A stretch of DNA of 64,000 bases from Paraperibacillus marinus. Its GTDB lineage: Bacteria > Bacillota > Bacilli > Bacillales > DSM-1321. Shown in pieces: positions 25,065-32,911 of this stretch. Below the pieces are notes generated by a model. It was given only the letters and a program-made list of their open reading frames with translations, made no database searches and was not told the origin of the DNA. The DNA is taken from NCBI RefSeq assembly GCF_046237605.1, contig NZ_CP143542.1, positions 4,216,001-4,280,000 on the forward strand. The letters are read 5' to 3'. Position 1 is the stretch's first letter; every line of letters starts with the position of its first letter. The position numbers and the translations under genes are program-made.

Positions 25065-26042
25065 TCAGCGGTGAAGCGTCTGAGCTGCTGTAATGATCGC
25101 CAGTTTGTAGACATCTTCCTCGCTGCAGCCGCGGGAAAGGTCATTCACCGGACGGTTCAATCCTTGAAGGATAGGGCCGACCGCCTCAAATCCGCCGAGG
25201 CGCTGTGCAATCTTGTAGCCAATGTTTCCAGCCTCAAGGCTCGGGAATACAAATACGTTTGCATTGCCCTGGAGCGGGGAGTCCGGAGCTTTTTTAGCCG
25301 CTACAGATGGGACGAAGGCCGCATCGAATTGGAATTCACCGTCAATGTTAAGAAGCGGATCGATCAGCTTGGCAGCTGAGACCGCATCTGAGACTTTCTG
25401 TGTTTCAGGAGACACAGCAGAACCTTTTGTCGAGAAGCTCAGCATGGCCACACGCGGCTCGATATCGAACATAGCGGCAGTGCGTGCACTTTCGATTGCG
25501 ATCTCCGCAAGATCCTGGCTGTCCGGGGCGATATTGATGGCACAGTCTGCAAAAACATACTTTTCATCTTCCCGCACCATGATGAACACACCGGAAGTCT
25601 TCTTCACGCCTTCCTTAGTCTTGATGATCTGAAGGGCTGGACGCACTGTATCAGCAGTTGAATGAGCCGCACCGCTCACAAGTCCGTCTGCTTTATTGGT
25701 ATGCACAAGCATTGTGCCAAAATAGTTCTCATCAAGCAGCATGGTCCTTGCCTGCTCTTCTGTTGCCTTCCCTTTTCTCCGTTCAACAAAGGATGCAACC
25801 AATTCATCCATCATGATGAAGTTTTCCGGATCATAGATTTCTGCCCGCTCTACTGAAACGCCCAGTTCCTTTGCTTTATTCTGTATCTTTTCAATGTTCC
25901 CGATCAGGATGGGAGTAAGGACGCCGTCCTCGGCAAGCCTTCCAGCCGCAGCCAGTACCCGCTCATCCAAACCTTCTGGAAATACAATTTTAATATTGTG
26001 GCCGCTGATTCTTTCTTTTAATCCTGTAAATAAGTCGCTCAT
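25065..26042 (-). CDS. pta: Phosphate acetyltransferase
   Basis: Converts acetyl-CoA and phosphate to acetyl phosphate in the Pta-AckA overflow route. The 325 residues match the short bacterial Pta class. The PTA/PTB fold shows IVFPEGLDERVLAAA at the start, DGLVSGAAHSTADT near 120, and ANVFVFPSLEAGNIGYKIAQRL plus GPILQGLNRPVNDLSRG in the C-terminal half (CoA and phosphate site). Monocistronic, between lipL and hemQ as in B. subtilis. A partial cre lies upstream. Confidence 0.95.
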   Translation of the reverse strand: MSDLFTGLKERISGHNIKIVFPEGLDERVLAAAGRLAEDGVLTPILIGNIEKIQNKAKELGVSVERAEIYDPENFIMMDELVASFVERRKGKATEEQARTMLLDENYFGTMLVHTNKADGLVSGAAHSTADTVRPALQIIKTKEGVKKTSGVFIMVREDEKYVFADCAINIAPDSQDLAEIAIESARTAAMFDIEPRVAMLSFSTKGSAVSPETQKVSDAVSAAKLIDPLLNIDGEFQFDAAFVPSVAAKKAPDSPLQGNANVFVFPSLEAGNIGYKIAQRLGGFEAVGPILQGLNRPVNDLSRGCSEEDVYKLAIITAAQTLHR

Positions 26043-26119
26043 GCTTTCATTCCCTCTTTTCGGATTGATTCTTGTTTAGGATACTCCTATCTATAAAAAA
26101 TATCTAATCAACAAAATGG

Positions 26120-26133
26120 AAAAACCGCTTACA
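26120..26133 (-). promoter_or_regulatory. Possible cre site upstream of pta
   Basis: On the minus strand TGTAAGCGGTTTTT matches the cre consensus TGWAANCGNTNWCA in its left arm and centre but not in the final CA. CcpA activates pta in B. subtilis from an upstream cre, which fits the position. The remainder of 26043-26362 holds only a hemQ promoter candidate. Confidence 0.33.
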
Positions 26134-26301
26134 CTGCAAATGTTTTTATTTTCAGATTTCTCACGGTTTATACTCTATCTTGATTACCTATTTTCAGGCT
26201 GATAAACCTCGTCTCCTTTGCACAATACTAGGAAGGGGAAATTTTTGTTACATAATTGTGTCTATTAAAGATCTGCCCTCATGCCTTACAGCTGTCCGAT
26301 A

Positions 26302-26330
26302 TGAAAAATGTATCCGCTCTATGCTATAGT
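26302..26330 (+). promoter_or_regulatory. Candidate hemQ promoter (extended -10)
   Basis: TGCTATAGT (TATAGT at 26325-26330) is an extended -10. TGAAAA (26302-26307) lies 17 bp upstream as a weak -35. Confidence 0.45.
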
Positions 26331-26362
26331 AGGACATATAGAAATGTAAATTGGAGTGATAA

Positions 26363-27109
26363 ATGATGAGTGAAGCAGCAGAAACGCTGGATGGCTGGTA
26401 TTGTTTACACGATTTCCGTTCAATAGATTGGACAACCTGGAAGATGCTCCCGGAAGACGAGCGTGCTGAAGCGACAGCGGAGTTCCTCGGGTTAGTAGAA
26501 AAGTGGAATAAGACAGCCGAACAAAAAGAAGGAAGTCATGCTCTTTATACAATTGTCGGCCAGAAGGCTGATTTTATGATGATGCTGCTCCGCCCGACGA
26601 TGGAAGAGCTGAATGCGATCGAAACTGAATTCAATAAGTCCAAGCTTGCTGAATTCCTGGTGCCGGCCCATTCCTATGTATCGGTCGTTGAGCTGAGCAA
26701 TTATCTGGCTTCCGGCGAGAATCCATATGAGAACCCTCATGTGCGTGCCCGCCTCTACCCTGAACTGCCAAAAGCAAAATATGTCTGCTTCTATCCAATG
26801 GACAAGCGCCGCCAGGGCAATGACAACTGGTACATGCTTTCCATGGAAGACCGGCGTGCACTCATGCGCTCGCACGGCATGATCGGCCGCGGCTATGCAG
26901 GCAAAGTCAAGCAGATCATCACAGGCTCAGTAGGCTTTGATGATTATGAGTGGGGAGTTACCCTCTTCTCAGAAGATGTACTTCAATTCAAGAAGCTTGT
27001 CTATGAAATGCGTTTTGATGAAGTAAGCGCACGCTATGGCGAATTTGGCTCCTTCTTCGTCGGCAATCTGCTAACAGAAGAAAGCTTCCCGGAGTTTTTG
27101 CGCGTTTAA
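26363..27109 (+). CDS. hemQ: Coproheme decarboxylase HemQ (YwfI)
   Basis: Last enzyme of the coproporphyrin-dependent haem route in Gram-positives: it decarboxylates coproheme to haem b using peroxide. The 248 residues start at tandem ATG codons (26363 and 26366) behind GGAGTG. They form two ferredoxin-like halves of the chlorite-dismutase family. YPMDKRR carries the catalytic Tyr and Lys, and SHGMIGRGYAGKVKQII holds the active-site His/Arg/Lys region. Length agrees with Bacillus HemQ (about 254). Confidence 0.94.
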   Translation: MMSEAAETLDGWYCLHDFRSIDWTTWKMLPEDERAEATAEFLGLVEKWNKTAEQKEGSHALYTIVGQKADFMMMLLRPTMEELNAIETEFNKSKLAEFLVPAHSYVSVVELSNYLASGENPYENPHVRARLYPELPKAKYVCFYPMDKRRQGNDNWYMLSMEDRRALMRSHGMIGRGYAGKVKQIITGSVGFDDYEWGVTLFSEDVLQFKKLVYEMRFDEVSARYGEFGSFFVGNLLTEESFPEFLRV

Positions 27110-27121
27110 TGAAATAACCTG

Positions 27122-27168
27122 AGACTGAAGATAACCCGAATAAGATCGGGGTTGCCTTCAGTCTTTTT
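27122..27168 (+). terminator. Terminator after hemQ
   Basis: GACTGAAGATAACCCG pairs with CGGGGTTGCCTTCAGTC, followed by TTTTT. The T-run continues directly into a family 2 repeat. Confidence 0.88.
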
Positions 27169-27276
27169 CTGTGGAAAAGGGGCGGAGCTGCATGAATCAT
27201 AAAGCTTCCTGCAGCCAGGTGTTAACATCATTTATCTTGCTGGCATTCGTAGTGTGCCTTACTCCGCTCCACCGCC
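27169..27276 (+). repeat. Terminator-linked repeat, family 2, copy a
   Basis: It begins CTGTGGAAAAGGGGCGGAG and ends CTCCGCTCCACCGCC. GCAGCCAGG and ATCATTTATCTTGCTGGCATT inside are shared with the copy at 49930. It starts in the T-tract of the hemQ terminator, in the hemQ direction. The rest of the gap to gerQ is non-coding apart from a promoter; open frames over it are repeat artefacts. Confidence 0.85.
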
Positions 27277-27496
27277 TTATTGTGCTTGTTCCTGCTCTTG
27301 TCCAAGTTCCTTTCCAATCATGGTTGCGAGGAGAAAATCATGTTTGTTTTCTGTTGGTAAAAGAAGATGGATTTTTCGCTCCAGGCGCTCGAGCATACCT
27401 GTTTTTCCAGCCTTTCTCTCAGCTGCCTGCTGCTTTTATAGCAATGATCAGGCGGACACATGGTTTCCTGCACTGCATATGTTTTTCCACTCCGAG

Positions 27497-27525
27497 TCAT
27501 AAACCCGGTCTTTGGGCCATACAAA
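27497..27525 (+). promoter_or_regulatory. Candidate SigE promoter of gerQ
   Basis: TCATAAA (27497-27503), 14 bp, then CATACAAA (27518-27525) resembles the SigE pattern KMATATT-N14-15-CATACANT. B. subtilis gerQ is transcribed in the mother cell by SigE. The leader would be about 88 nt. Confidence 0.5.
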
Positions 27526-27620
27526 TAAATAGCAGGAACTAAGCATGTTCATCCGTCTATCAGCCCGGTAAAAATGGGTTGGATAAAAAGCTTAACACTG
27601 CATTATTTGGAGGGATTCGT

Positions 27621-28121
27621 ATGATAAGACAGAGCCAAAACCAGTATTACTCTCCCCCGTACAATCCATATGGACAACAGCAGGGGGGTGTTCCTTTTCA
27701 GCAGCAGCAAATGCCAGGGGGGCAGCAGCCGATGGTTACGTATCAGCCGCCCGGGATGGGCGGTGGGCCGGGGGGCGGTCCTGGTACCTTCAGCGGGGGC
27801 CAGGGCGGGATTCCAAGCGGGGGCGGAGGACTGCCTGTAGAGCAGTCTTATGTTGAAAACATTTTAAGGCTGAATCTCGGGAAGCTTGCAACGGTTTACG
27901 CTACCTTTGAGAATAACCGCGAATGGAATGCCAAGGTGTTTAAGGGAATCATTGAGGCGGCCGGAAGGGATCATTTGATTCTCAGCGATCCCCAGACCGG
28001 GATGCGCTACCTGATTTTGATGGTGTATGTGGACTATGTGACCTTCGATGAAGAAATTGAGTACTCCTATCCGTTCGGCAGCGGCCAGGGAGCCGGATTA
28101 TCCACGGTTCCTCCGCGCTAG
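27621..28121 (+). CDS. gerQ: Spore coat protein GerQ
   Basis: Inner coat protein needed for correct placement of the cortex lytic enzyme CwlJ; in B. subtilis it is cross-linked by transglutaminase Tgl. ATG 27621 follows TTGGAGGG. The 166 residues start with a low-complexity Gln/Tyr/Pro segment and a Gly/Pro-rich stretch (about 15-75). A conserved C-terminal domain follows, with SYVENILRLNLGKLATVYATF and EEIEYSYPFG. N-terminal Gln and Lys residues could serve cross-linking. Slightly shorter than B. subtilis GerQ (181). Confidence 0.94.
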   Translation: MIRQSQNQYYSPPYNPYGQQQGGVPFQQQQMPGGQQPMVTYQPPGMGGGPGGGPGTFSGGQGGIPSGGGGLPVEQSYVENILRLNLGKLATVYATFENNREWNAKVFKGIIEAAGRDHLILSDPQTGMRYLILMVYVDYVTFDEEIEYSYPFGSGQGAGLSTVPPR

Positions 28122-28129
28122 GACATTTA

Positions 28130-28157
28130 AAAAACCACCGGAGCCTTCCGGTGGTTT
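28130..28157. terminator. Bidirectional terminator between gerQ and ywdK
   Basis: AAAACCACCGGA pairs with TCCGGTGGTTTT between two convergent genes. Confidence 0.88.
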
Positions 28158-28163
28158 TCCATT

Positions 28164-28535
28164 TTACAAATATTTATAGACGCCGATGATGATCAGCAGC
28201 CAGGCAGCAAGAAAAGCCAGCCCGCCAAGCGGTGTAATCGCACCAAGCACCCTGATGCCGGTAACACTCAGTACATACAAGCTGCCTGAGAAGAGAACGA
28301 TCCCGAGTATCATCAGCCAGCCTGACCAGTTCAGGAGGCTTCCAGCTTTCAGCTGTCCGGCAAGCAGCCCGACAACCAATAGGCCGGCTGCATGGAACAT
28401 ATGATAGTGGACGCCTGTCTTCCAGGTTTCCAGGTATTTAGCAGAAATCCTGCCTTCCAGCCCGTGTGCTCCAAACGCACCCAATGCCACCGCAAGGAAT
28501 GCATTGATTGCACCTGCGATTAAAAAAACCTTCAT
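28164..28535 (-). CDS. ywdK: DUF423 membrane protein YwdK
   Basis: A 123-residue integral membrane protein of the DUF423 family with four predicted transmembrane helices and the family pattern ALGAFGAHGLEGRIS near the N-terminus. Function unknown. It is 16 bp downstream of ywdI with the same polarity. Confidence 0.9.
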   Translation of the reverse strand: MKVFLIAGAINAFLAVALGAFGAHGLEGRISAKYLETWKTGVHYHMFHAAGLLVVGLLAGQLKAGSLLNWSGWLMILGIVLFSGSLYVLSVTGIRVLGAITPLGGLAFLAAWLLIIIGVYKYL

Positions 28536-28551
28536 TCAAACTTCCCCCTGT

Positions 28552-28848
28552 TTAAAAATCAAATAGTGATCCGCCATTCGCGCCCTCAATTTTGGCCGGC
28601 GGCGCCTGAGGCATCGATGCCTGGGCAGGCATGCCGGATGGGCTTTGTGAAGCTTTTATAATCCGGGATGCGGCGGCAGGCAGCGCAGCCGGCCTTTCCC
28701 CATGTCCTTCAAGCATCACTTCACATAAAGCGTGCATGGCCGTCACATATTTTTCCGCAGCTTCCTCTGTTTGAGAAGATTTAGCCTTTTGCAGCAGCTC
28801 TTCTATCTTATCCAGAATCCTGTGTGACGCAATTTCCACAGTTTTCAC
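28552..28848 (-). CDS. ywdI: YwdI family protein
   Basis: A 98-residue soluble protein of the YwdI (DUF5327) family; function unknown. A helical N-terminal part (IASHRILDKIEELLQKAKS ... YVTAMHALCEVML) leads to an Ala/Pro/Met-rich linker and a conserved C-terminal GGSLFDF tail. It is transcribed with ywdK, matching the B. subtilis order. Confidence 0.83.
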   Translation of the reverse strand: MKTVEIASHRILDKIEELLQKAKSSQTEEAAEKYVTAMHALCEVMLEGHGERPAALPAAASRIIKASQSPSGMPAQASMPQAPPAKIEGANGGSLFDF

Positions 28849-28903
28849 CTCAACCTGCTTTTAAAAGCTGTTTTATCGATCCAATATACCGGACCCTTTC
28901 ATT

Positions 28904-29908
28904 CTATCTTTTTTGGACAGCTTCTTCAAATTGCTTAAGCTGATCTTCCGAACCAAAGATGACGATGGTATCACCACGTTTAAGCTTAACTTCCGGTTCG
29001 GGATTGCTGTTCACCTCTTCACCTTCGAGTACTGCAAGCACCATAACTCCGTATGTACTGTGGATCTCAAGCTCCCCGATTGTCTTGTTTTCGAAGGGCG
29101 AACCTTCCGGGATGCTGACCTCCTCTATCCCATAATTCCTTTTGCCTGCATGCAGCATGGAATTTACATAATCCACACTTACCGGTTTCAGGATGGAAAA
29201 TACCATCTGTCTTCCGCCTATAGAGGAAGGATTGATGACCCTGCTTGCCCCTGCACGGATCAGCTTATCTTCGGCTTGTTTCTTTTCGGCACGCGCAATC
29301 ACTTTGATGTTTTCATTACACCCCTTTGCCGTGAGGGTAACGAACACATTATCAGAGTCGGTCGGCAGTGTCGTTACAAGGCTTGAAGCCTGTTCGATGC
29401 CGGCTTTTTTTAAAATGGCGTCATCCGTTGCATCGCCCAGGATATAGTGGATATAGTTAGGGAGATTCGGCGGGATTTCCTGTTCCTCCTGATCAATCAC
29501 TACAGTCGGTGTTTCTGTGAGGAGCAGCTGCTCGAGCACCTGTTCACCCACCCGCCCGTGGCCGCACAGTATTACATGATCCTTGAGCTTCGATATCATT
29601 TTCGTCTTCCTCCTTTCTGCAAACGTCTTTGTAAGATCCCCTTCAATCATGACGGTGGCAATCGCACCGGTCGCATATGATACCACGCCGATTCCCAGGG
29701 GGATGATCAGCAGGGCAAAGAGCTTTCCATAATACGTTTCAGGGACGGCATCACCATAGCCGACAGTCAGGACGGTGATAATAGTCAGCCAGAAAGCATC
29801 GAATGCTTTAATATGCTCTGTAAAAAAGAAACCTACTGTCCCAAAAATAATAATGATGAGCATGGCATAAATCGCATTATAAACATGCTTAAAGCGGGAA
29901 TAACGCAT
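28904..29908 (-). CDS. Potassium channel with RCK domain (YugO-like)
   Basis: A 334-residue two-transmembrane K+ channel subunit. TM1 is at about 12-30, a pore helix and selectivity filter TVGYGD at 48-53, and TM2 to about 88. A cytosolic RCK module follows: TrkA-N Rossmann fold (ILCGHGRVGEQVLEQL), then TrkA-C (about 245-330). YugO of B. subtilis, which mediates biofilm electrical signalling, has this architecture; orthology is likely but the genomic location differs. Confidence 0.88.
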   Translation of the reverse strand: MRYSRFKHVYNAIYAMLIIIIFGTVGFFFTEHIKAFDAFWLTIITVLTVGYGDAVPETYYGKLFALLIIPLGIGVVSYATGAIATVMIEGDLTKTFAERRKTKMISKLKDHVILCGHGRVGEQVLEQLLLTETPTVVIDQEEQEIPPNLPNYIHYILGDATDDAILKKAGIEQASSLVTTLPTDSDNVFVTLTAKGCNENIKVIARAEKKQAEDKLIRAGASRVINPSSIGGRQMVFSILKPVSVDYVNSMLHAGKRNYGIEEVSIPEGSPFENKTIGELEIHSTYGVMVLAVLEGEEVNSNPEPEVKLKRGDTIVIFGSEDQLKQFEEAVQKR

Positions 29909-29972
29909 AGGATTTTGGCGCTCCTTTTATAGTTTAAAAGGCGGCTGCCTTTCGGATTTGCATTAGCTTCAA

Positions 29973-29988
29973 TGTTTCATGTGGAACA
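29973..29988 (-). promoter_or_regulatory. parS-like ParB/Spo0J binding site
   Basis: On the minus strand TGTTCCACATGAAACA matches the B. subtilis parS consensus TGTTNCACGTGAAACA at all but one position (A for G in the centre). It is intergenic, between ung and the potassium channel gene. The syntenic part of the B. subtilis chromosome is origin-proximal, where parS sites occur. Confidence 0.6.
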
Positions 29989-29999
29989 TTGGCTGAGCG

Positions 30000-30050
30000 G
30001 TTGATTGTAACGAGAGGCGCTCGCTCCGCTGCTCCTGCAGGGTTCTCTTC
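30000..30050 (+). repeat. Family 1 palindromic repeat remnant, copy 6
   Basis: GTTGATT, GGCGCTCGC, CCGCTGCTCC and GCAGGG occur in the same order as in the short form, compressed into about 50 bp. Confidence 0.5.
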
Positions 30051-30078
30051 ACAAAACTTACTTAGAAAAGAGCCAAAT

Positions 30079-30750
30079 TTAAAGACACCAATCTATTTTC
30101 TGCTGTCCCTCTTTCCCGAGCGCCTCGTTCGTCTTCGTGAAGGGCCGGCTTCCGAAAAAGCCTTTGTTCGCCGAAAATGGGCTTGGATGCGGGGAGGTAA
30201 TAACATGATGCTTATCGGTATCAATGAGTTCCAGCTTACTTTGCGCAGGTATGCCCCAAAGTATGAAGACTACACCCGTTTCTTTTGAGTTCAGCAGCCT
30301 GATCACCTCATTTGTGAAGTTCTCCCATCCTCTCCCTTTGTGGGAGTGCGCGTTCCCCTTCCGTACTGTGAGCACCGTATTCAGCATAAGGACACCTTCT
30401 TCGGCCCATTTGATCAGTGATCCATCCTTTGGAATATTACAGCCGCAATCCTGATGCAGTTCTTTGAATATATTCTTTAAAGACGGAGGCAGGGTGACAC
30501 CCGGCTTTACTGAAAAACTCAAGCCTTGTGCCTGGTCCGGCCCGTGGTAGGGATCCTGCCCCAGGATGACAGCCTTAACATTCTGAAACGGGGTATAGCG
30601 GAGGGCGTTGAAAATATCATTTTTAGCCGGATATATCGTTTGTTCCGCGTACTCTATCTGAAGAAATTCCTCAAGCGCTGCAAAATAAGGTTTCTGAAAC
30701 TCCCCCTGCAGCAGCTCTCCCCAATCATTATTTATTGTCTGTCCAAGCAT
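30079..30750 (-). CDS. ung: Uracil-DNA glycosylase
   Basis: Removes uracil from DNA in base-excision repair. I place the start at ATG 30750 behind GAAAGGAGAGAGG, giving 223 residues and the usual N-terminus. Motifs: GQDPYHG with the catalytic Asp near 66, LLMLNTVLTV-type stretch, and HPSPFSANKGFFGSR (His of the HPSP loop). The reading frame continues upstream to about 30930 without a stop through a Cys-rich stretch, reported separately. Gene order agrees with the B. subtilis ywd region. Confidence 0.95.
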   Translation of the reverse strand: MLGQTINNDWGELLQGEFQKPYFAALEEFLQIEYAEQTIYPAKNDIFNALRYTPFQNVKAVILGQDPYHGPDQAQGLSFSVKPGVTLPPSLKNIFKELHQDCGCNIPKDGSLIKWAEEGVLMLNTVLTVRKGNAHSHKGRGWENFTNEVIRLLNSKETGVVFILWGIPAQSKLELIDTDKHHVITSPHPSPFSANKGFFGSRPFTKTNEALGKEGQQKIDWCL

Positions 30751-30969
30751 CTTCCTCTCTCCTTTCATTCTATTAAGAAGTTTTCGGGTTTCCGGACAAG
30801 AGGGTTCAGTCTTATCGCAGCACTCGATCCATTTAAAAAGAGTATCCCAGCAGCATTTAACCGGCAGATCCTCTGCTTTCATTGCATTTCTGAACTGTTT
30901 GGCGTGACAATTACGCTGGCTAAGTTCCAATTCCCTTTATCGAAATACTGATAAACATCTAAACGACAG

Positions 30970-31043
30970 GTAGTGGAAAATATTAGGCTGGTTTAAAATT
31001 TCCCTGCCCGGATATATAAACAGTAGACACAGTCCACTACTGT
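30970..31043 (+). promoter_or_regulatory. SigB-type promoter of the YflT-like stress gene
   Basis: GTTTAA (30991-30996), 13 bp, then GGATAT (31010-31015) is one mismatch from the SigB consensus GTTTAA-N13-15-GGGTAT. GTAGTGGA (30970-30977) is perfectly complementary to TCCACTAC (31033-31040), so the promoter is bracketed by an inverted pair. Confidence 0.72.
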
Positions 31044-31057
31044 AAGGAGGAATTTGT

Positions 31058-31375
31058 ATGTATCAAGTACATGTTATCGAAAACGGCGTCCAGGCGAAAG
31101 AAAAGATTGAAAGCTTATCAGGAACCGGGTTTAACGAGGAAAATATTTACCTCTTTGCCCACGACAAGGAGCGTTCCGAGCATCTAACTGAAAATACGGA
31201 TACCGCTGAAGTGGGCGGAGGACTATTCGGGTCCATTAAAAATGTATTCAGCTCCAGGGGCGATGAACTCCGAAACAAGATGCAGACTCTCGGCCTGACT
31301 GAGGCTGAAGCTGATCAATATGAAAAAGAGCTTGATAAGGGCAAGGTTGTCCTGGTTGCTTCTGACGAAAAATAA
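31058..31375 (+). CDS. General stress protein, YflT/GSP17M family
   Basis: A 105-residue small acidic protein of the heat-induced stress protein YflT (general stress protein 17M) family; the biochemical role is unknown. It has VHVIENGVQAKEKIESL at the N-terminus, a Gly-rich VGGGLFGSIKNVF in the middle and a helical acidic end. A strong GGAGG precedes the ATG. The SigB-type promoter directly upstream supports general-stress control. It is monocistronic and closed by a terminator. Confidence 0.87.
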   Translation: MYQVHVIENGVQAKEKIESLSGTGFNEENIYLFAHDKERSEHLTENTDTAEVGGGLFGSIKNVFSSRGDELRNKMQTLGLTEAEADQYEKELDKGKVVLVASDEK

Positions 31376-31390
31376 GCATAGTCACTCAAT

Positions 31391-31424
31391 GGGCTGGCAC
31401 CTAATAGGGGCCGGCCCCTTTTTT
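31391..31424 (+). terminator. Terminator after the YflT-like gene
   Basis: GGGCTGGC pairs with GCCGGCCC (one G-U), followed by a T-run. Confidence 0.8.
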
Positions 31425-31518
31425 AATGATGTAAAATCAGACAAGAATGAATAGTGATAATTGTTTTTATAATATGTTAAGATATTTAGACACTAGAAAT
31501 AAATTAGGGGGCCAAACC

Positions 31519-32748
31519 ATGGCAGAAAAAGCCTTGATGGAAAAGTATGCAGACGTAGCACTAAAGATTGGCGTAAATCTTCATGAGGGACAGCCGCTTG
31601 TGATTCAATCACCGGTGGAAGCAGCTGAATTTACCCGCATCCTTGTGAAAAGGGCCTATGCTGCAGGTGCAGGAAATGTGTTTGTGGACTGGAACGATGA
31701 TGCAGTAAAAAGAATTAAATTCGAAGATGCACCCGAAGAAGCACTAACCTACGTACCGGAGCACAGCGTCAAGCTTACTGAAGAGTACCAGAATATTGGC
31801 GCCGCTTTTTTACAGATTTACTCACCAAATCCGGACGCGTTTACAGGCCTTGACCCTGAAAGAATCGCCATTTCCAATAAGGCGAATGCGGCTGCCACGG
31901 AAGGTGTGAAGGCTGTGATGATGAAAGGCGGAGTCAGCTGGAATATCATCTCCACCCCTACTCCTGAATGGGCACAGAAAATATTCCCAGGTGCCACTCT
32001 GGAGGAAGCAGTTGAAAAGCTGTGGGATTCCATTTTCTCCGCAACCCGCATCACGGAGCAGGATCCGGTGGAAGCCTGGAGACTTCACGGTGAAAACTTA
32101 AGCAGCAAGGTACAGTACTTAAATGAGAAGAAGTATAAAGCGCTTCACTATAAAGCTCCCGGCACAAACCTTACCATCGAGCTTCCTCAAGGCCATCTGT
32201 GGGTCGGCGGTGCGGTAAAGAACACAAAGGGGCGTGAATACACTCCTAATATCCCGACCGAAGAGGTATTCACCATGCCTAAAAAAGGCGGCACAAATGG
32301 AAAAGTAACCAGTACAAAGCCGCTGAATTACAATGGAGTGATGATTGAGAACTTCTCCCTGACCTTCAAGGATGGCAAAGCGGTCGAATTCAGTGCTGAA
32401 ACTGGCGGGGACACGCTGAAAAAGATGCTTGAGATTGATGAAGGCGCCGCCTTCCTCGGTGAAGTGGCACTTGTTCCGCATGATTCTCCCATTTCCAACA
32501 CAGACCTGATTTTCTATAACACATTATTCGATGAAAATGCTTCCTGCCATTTGGCAGTGGGCAGTGCGTATCCACTCACGCTTGAGGGCGGTACCTCCAT
32601 GAGCCGCGAAGAACTGGCTGAAGCAGGGGCCAATTACAGCCTGTCGCATGTAGACTTCATGATTGGTTCAAAGGATCTCGAGATTGATGGAGAAACAGAA
32701 GATGGCACATTGGAGCCTCTTTTCCGCAGCGGCAACTGGGCATTCTGA
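31519..32748 (+). CDS. ampS: M29-family aminopeptidase AmpS
   Basis: Metal-dependent exopeptidase releasing N-terminal residues, of the thermophilic aminopeptidase M29 family. ATG 31519 (MAEKALMEKYADVALKIG) gives 409 residues against 410 in B. subtilis AmpS. The upstream in-frame extension to 31447 has no ribosome site. The two-domain fold shows FVDWNDD, GHLWVGG and PNIPTEEVFTMPKK. The metal-ligand region near the C-terminus is LGEVALVPHDSPIS ... HLAVGSAYP ... SHVDFMIGS. Monocistronic. Confidence 0.92.
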   Translation: MAEKALMEKYADVALKIGVNLHEGQPLVIQSPVEAAEFTRILVKRAYAAGAGNVFVDWNDDAVKRIKFEDAPEEALTYVPEHSVKLTEEYQNIGAAFLQIYSPNPDAFTGLDPERIAISNKANAAATEGVKAVMMKGGVSWNIISTPTPEWAQKIFPGATLEEAVEKLWDSIFSATRITEQDPVEAWRLHGENLSSKVQYLNEKKYKALHYKAPGTNLTIELPQGHLWVGGAVKNTKGREYTPNIPTEEVFTMPKKGGTNGKVTSTKPLNYNGVMIENFSLTFKDGKAVEFSAETGGDTLKKMLEIDEGAAFLGEVALVPHDSPISNTDLIFYNTLFDENASCHLAVGSAYPLTLEGGTSMSREELAEAGANYSLSHVDFMIGSKDLEIDGETEDGTLEPLFRSGNWAF

Positions 32749-32767
32749 TTTCTATAAACAAACGCAG

Positions 32768-32870
32768 ACGGTGGAGCGGAGCAAGACGCAGGCAGGAGTG
32801 CCAGAAGATACATGATGAGGTTTACACCTGCAGGAAGCGTCATGATCTCACTCCGCCCCTTTTTCCACAG
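32768..32870 (-). repeat. Terminator-linked repeat, family 2, copy b
   Basis: The reverse complement begins CTGTGGAAAAAGGGGCGGAG and ends GCTCCGCTCCACCGTC, with CTTCCTGCAGG and CTTCTGGCACTCC inside. It is in minus orientation, starting in the T-tract of the moeB terminator. Confidence 0.83.
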
Positions 32871-32908
32871 AAAAAGGACAGCAATCCAATTCGGATTCTG
32901 TCCTTTTT
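32866..32908. terminator. Terminator at the end of moeB (bidirectional)
   Basis: GGACAGAATCC pairs with GGATTGCTGTCC. On the minus strand TTTTT follows and runs into repeat copy b; the plus strand also has a T-run. Confidence 0.85.
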
Positions 32909-32911
32909 AAT

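Noticed and set aside
27171..27542. Plus-strand open frames downstream of hemQ
   Set aside because: They run through a family 2 repeat, have no credible ribosome site and read as low-information sequence.
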